DNA from: Kitasatospora herbaricolor
GTDB taxonomy: Bacteria > Actinomycetota > Actinomycetes > Streptomycetales > Streptomycetaceae
NCBI RefSeq assembly: GCF_030813695.1
Contig: NZ_JAUSVA010000002.1
Span: 930,001 to 994,000, forward strand
Reading direction: 5' to 3'
Length of the DNA stretch: 64,000 nt
This document shows positions 61,349 to 64,000 of this stretch, piece by piece. The stretch's first letter is position 1. Each line of letters starts with the position of its first letter. A program made the position numbers and the translations under genes. The notes under the pieces were generated by a model, which saw only the letters and a list, made by a program, of their open reading frames with translations, was not told where the DNA came from and ran no database searches.

Positions 61349-62665
61349 ATGCGCACGAGCCGCGTCATCGCCGCCACAGCTCTGGTAGCCGCCCTCACCG
61401 TCACCGCAACCGCCTGCGGGGGCGGCTCCGACACCGGCAGCGGCGGGGGCAACAGTGCCCCCAAGACGCTCACCTACTGGGCCAGCAACCAGGGCACCAG
61501 CATCGAGAACGACAAGCAGGTCCTCGAGCCCGAGCTCAGAAAGTTCGAGCAGCAGACCGGCATCAAGGTCAACCTGGAGGTCGTGCCCTGGTCCGACCTG
61601 CTGAACCGGATCCTCGCCGCCACCGCCTCCGGCCAGGGCCCCGACGTCCTCAACATCGGCAACACCTGGTCGGCCTCGCTCCAGGCCACCGGCGCGCTGC
61701 TGCCCTTCGACGAGGCCACCTTCGGCAAGATCGGCGGCAAGGACCGCTTCCTGCCGTCCACCATCGCCTCGGCCGGCGCCGCCGGCAAGGACCCGGCCGC
61801 CGTGCCGCTGTACTCGATGGCCTACGGCCTCTACTACAACAAGAAGATGTTCGCGGCCGCCGGCATCGACAAGGCCCCGGCCACCTGGGACGAGTTCCAG
61901 GCCGACGCGCAGAAGCTCACCAAGGACGGCAAGTACGGCCTCGCGATCGAGGGCGGCAACGTCTCGGAGAACGTCCACCACGCCTTCACCTTCGGCAAGC
62001 AGAACGGCGCCGACTTCTTCGACGCCTCCGGCAAGCCGAAGTTCGACAGCCCCGAGGCCGTCAAGGCGATCAAGCAGTACGTCGACTTCGTCGCCAAGGA
62101 CAAGGTCGCCGCGCCCGGCAACGCCGAGTACTCCAACAACCAGACGCTGAGCGACTTCGCCACCGGCAAGGCCGCGATGATCATGTGGCAGTCGGCCGGT
62201 GCCAACCTCAAGTCCCAGGGGATGAACCCGGAGGACTACGGGGTCGCCCCGGTCCCGATCCAGGCCGGTGCCACCGGTGACAAGGCCATCAAGTCGATGG
62301 TCGCCGGCATCAACCTCGCGGTGTTCAAGAACACCAAGAACCTCGACGGCTCGCTCCAGTTCGTGAAGTTCATGACGAGCAACGAGGAGCAGAAGACCCT
62401 GAACAGCACCTACGGCTCGATCCCGCCGGTGAAGGAGGCCGGCAAGGACCCGGTCTTCGCCACCCCGGACCTCACCACCCTGAACGACGTGCTGGCCACC
62501 AGCTCCGCGCCGCTCCCCCAGGTCGCCAACGAGAGCCAGTTCGAGACCCTGGTCGGCACCGCGGTGAAGAACCTGCTCGCCGCCGCCGCCGCGGGCAAGC
62601 CGGTCACCGACGACAGCGTGAAGGCCGAGCTCACCAAGGCTCAGCAGCAGATGCCGGCGTCCTGA
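61349..62665 (+). CDS. CUT1-type sugar ABC transporter substrate-binding lipoprotein
   Basis: A 438-residue lipoprotein; ATG with GAGAGGGGAA upstream. Lipobox TATAC with lipidated Cys23. Typical family-1 pattern: LTYWASNQGTS, KFEQQTGIKVNLEVVPWSDLLNRIL, GPDVLNIGNTW and AYGLYYNKKMFAAAGI, DYGVAPVP. The sugar cannot be read; disaccharides or oligosaccharides are typical. First gene of an importer operon opposed to the ROK gene. Confidence 0.92.
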   Translation: MRTSRVIAATALVAALTVTATACGGGSDTGSGGGNSAPKTLTYWASNQGTSIENDKQVLEPELRKFEQQTGIKVNLEVVPWSDLLNRILAATASGQGPDVLNIGNTWSASLQATGALLPFDEATFGKIGGKDRFLPSTIASAGAAGKDPAAVPLYSMAYGLYYNKKMFAAAGIDKAPATWDEFQADAQKLTKDGKYGLAIEGGNVSENVHHAFTFGKQNGADFFDASGKPKFDSPEAVKAIKQYVDFVAKDKVAAPGNAEYSNNQTLSDFATGKAAMIMWQSAGANLKSQGMNPEDYGVAPVPIQAGATGDKAIKSMVAGINLAVFKNTKNLDGSLQFVKFMTSNEEQKTLNSTYGSIPPVKEAGKDPVFATPDLTTLNDVLATSSAPLPQVANESQFETLVGTAVKNLLAAAAAGKPVTDDSVKAELTKAQQQMPAS

Positions 62666-62666
62666 C

Positions 62667-63596
62667 GTGCGACAGCGACTGCGCCGACTGCGCCACCCCC
62701 GAGGGGCTCTGCCCTACCTGCTCCTGCTCCCCGCCCTCGCGCTGGAGCTGCTGATCCACCTGGTCCCGATGGTGGTCGGCATCGTGATGAGCTTCAAACA
62801 GCTCACCCAGTTCTTCATCCGAGACTGGTCGGCCGCACCCTGGACCGGCCTGGGGAACTACCGCATGGCGGTGGACTTCAGTGCTCCGGTCGGCCAGTCG
62901 CTGCTCAACTCGTTCTGGACAACGTGTTGCTTCACCGTCCTGTCGGTCGGCCTTTCCTGGCTGCTGGGCACGGCGGCGGCGATCTACATGCAGGACGCGT
63001 TCCGCGGGCGGGGCATCCTCCGGGCCCTGTTCCTCGTCCCGTACGCCCTGCCGGTCTACGCCGCCGTGATCACCTGGTCGTTCATGTTCCAGCGGGACAC
63101 CGGCCTGATCAACCACGTGCTGGTCGACCAGCTGCACCTGATGGACGAGAAGCCGTTCTGGCTGATCGGTGACAACAGCTTCACCGCCCTGGTCGTGGTC
63201 TCGGTCTGGAAGTCCTGGCCGTTCGCGTTCCTCACGCTGATGGCCGGCCTGCAGAACATCCCCCGGGAGCTGTACGAGGCCTCCTCGATGGACGGCGCCG
63301 GCGTCTGGCAGCAGATCCGCAAGATCACCCTGCCCTCGCTGCGCCCGGTCAACCAGGTCCTGGTGCTGGTGCTGTTCCTGTGGACCTTCAACGACTTCAA
63401 CACGCCGTACGTGCTGTTCGGGAAGTCCGCACCGGAGGCCGCCGACCTGATCTCCATCCACATCTACCAGTCCTCGTTCGTCACCTGGAACTTCGGTGTC
63501 GGCTCGGCGATGTCCGTGCTGCTGCTGCTCTTCCTGCTGCTGGTGACGGCCGTCTACCTCTTCCTCACCTCACGACGGAGGGACGCCGATGCCTAA
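62667..63596 (+). CDS. CUT1 sugar ABC transporter permease (MalF-like)
   Basis: A 309-residue permease; GTG start one base after the preceding stop. Six hydrophobic segments. The EAA loop PRELYEASSMDGAGVWQQIRKITLP, which contacts the ATPase, is present. Its ATPase is not within the window; in many Streptomyces CUT1 importers the shared ATPase MsiK is encoded elsewhere. Confidence 0.93.
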   Translation: MRQRLRRLRHPRGALPYLLLLPALALELLIHLVPMVVGIVMSFKQLTQFFIRDWSAAPWTGLGNYRMAVDFSAPVGQSLLNSFWTTCCFTVLSVGLSWLLGTAAAIYMQDAFRGRGILRALFLVPYALPVYAAVITWSFMFQRDTGLINHVLVDQLHLMDEKPFWLIGDNSFTALVVVSVWKSWPFAFLTLMAGLQNIPRELYEASSMDGAGVWQQIRKITLPSLRPVNQVLVLVLFLWTFNDFNTPYVLFGKSAPEAADLISIHIYQSSFVTWNFGVGSAMSVLLLLFLLLVTAVYLFLTSRRRDADA

Positions 63597-64000
63597 GGCT
63601 CCCGTCTCACCGATGGCTCCGCCGGCCTCGTTCAAGTGGTCGCGCCGGGTGTTCCTGCTGCTGCTGTCGGCCTTCGTGCTGACCCCGCTGTTCGTGATGA
63701 TCAGCTCCTCGATGAAGCCGCTGCAGGACGTCCAGGGAGCGTTCTCCTGGATACCCAGCAGCTTCACCCTGCAGCCCTACGTCGACATCTGGACCACCGT
63801 CCCGCTCGGCGACTACTTCGTGAACTCGCTGATCGTCTCGGTCAGCGCCACCGCGCTCTCGGTGGTGATCGCGATCTTCGCGGCCTACGCGGTCAGCCGC
63901 TACCGCTTCCGCGGCCGCAAGCTGTTCACCGTCACGGTGCTCTCCACCCAGATGTTCCCCGGCATCCTGTTCCTGCTGCCGCTGTTCCTGATCTTCGTCA
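63589..64000 (+). CDS. CUT1 sugar ABC transporter permease (MalG-like), 3' end beyond window
   Basis: The first 137 residues of a second permease, overlapping the first by eight bases. A first helix (RRVFLLLLSAFVLTPLFVMI) is followed by SSSMKPLQDV and the start of the second helix region FVNSLIVSVSATALSVVIAIFAAYAVSRYRF, the usual MalG arrangement. The window ends inside the third helix. Confidence 0.92.
   Translation, partial: MPKAPVSPMAPPASFKWSRRVFLLLLSAFVLTPLFVMISSSMKPLQDVQGAFSWIPSSFTLQPYVDIWTTVPLGDYFVNSLIVSVSATALSVVIAIFAAYAVSRYRFRGRKLFTVTVLSTQMFPGILFLLPLFLIFV

Overview
The window is very GC-rich actinomycete DNA. Codons end overwhelmingly in G or C, GTG and TTG starts with GGAGG-type ribosome sites are common, and gene families are typical of Streptomyces/Kitasatospora (SpoIIE phosphatase, AurF-like oxygenase, P450 plus 3Fe-4S ferredoxin, DUF2277, DUF427, DUF4232, many TetR/DeoR/LacI/ROK regulators). 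A small gene at 38285-38527 resembles proteins I associate with Kitasatospora, so that genus is a mild preference. The region looks like chromosomal-arm, accessory-type sequence: many small regulator-plus-enzyme modules, secreted hydrolases, sugar importers and several decaying genes. No rRNA, tRNA, CRISPR array or intact transposon was seen. All family names come from reading motifs, not from a search.

Layout. 1-6 kb: a CysRS-like protein, a secreted metzincin protease, then a class II aldolase/ketopantoate-reductase-like pair under a divergent TetR with two tandem operators. 6-10 kb: acetyltransferase, a 41-bp tandem array, an aminotransferase coupled to a YheO/PAS-type regulator with a leaderless operator-promoter, and an orphan PstB next to a truncated sortase-like gene. 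10-18 kb: quinone oxidoreductase, membrane SpoIIE phosphatase, isoprenoid synthase, secreted GH59 enzyme and an AurF-like diiron oxygenase. 18-24 kb: DeoR regulator and an AraFGH-like arabinose importer. 24-32 kb: hypothetical genes, then an MMPL transporter and NarL-type two-component system bracketed by 78-bp direct repeats beside an IS701-like remnant. 32-36 kb: a second DeoR paralogue, ferredoxin and cytochrome P450. 36-44 kb: small conserved proteins, an MFS exporter, gamma-carbonic-anhydrase-like protein, DJ-1/PfpI protein, RBBP9-like hydrolase and a Tat-exported glycerophosphodiesterase. 44-49 kb: a broken FAD monooxygenase, its TetR with three tandem operators, and a stand-alone condensation-domain protein. 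49-56 kb: secreted beta-propeller protein, thiamine-binding protein, aspzincin-like metallopeptidase, M20 amidohydrolase, decayed SulP transporter and DUF4232 lipoprotein. 56-64 kb: LacI regulator, a secreted discoidin/beta-helix protein with LacI boxes, ROK regulator and a divergent CUT1 sugar ABC importer running off the right edge.

How it fits together. Two carbohydrate systems stand out: the arabinose-type importer with a DeoR regulator, and the LacI/ROK/discoidin/CUT1 group at the right end, which looks like polysaccharide degradation plus uptake. The two DeoR paralogues share an AT-rich motif (CATTTTC) found at three places, linking the importer, the second DeoR gene and the P450 operon in a possible common regulon. 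The most unusual features are non-coding: the alternating 41-bp array, the direct repeats around the MMPL/two-component cassette, and several well-defined tandem operators.
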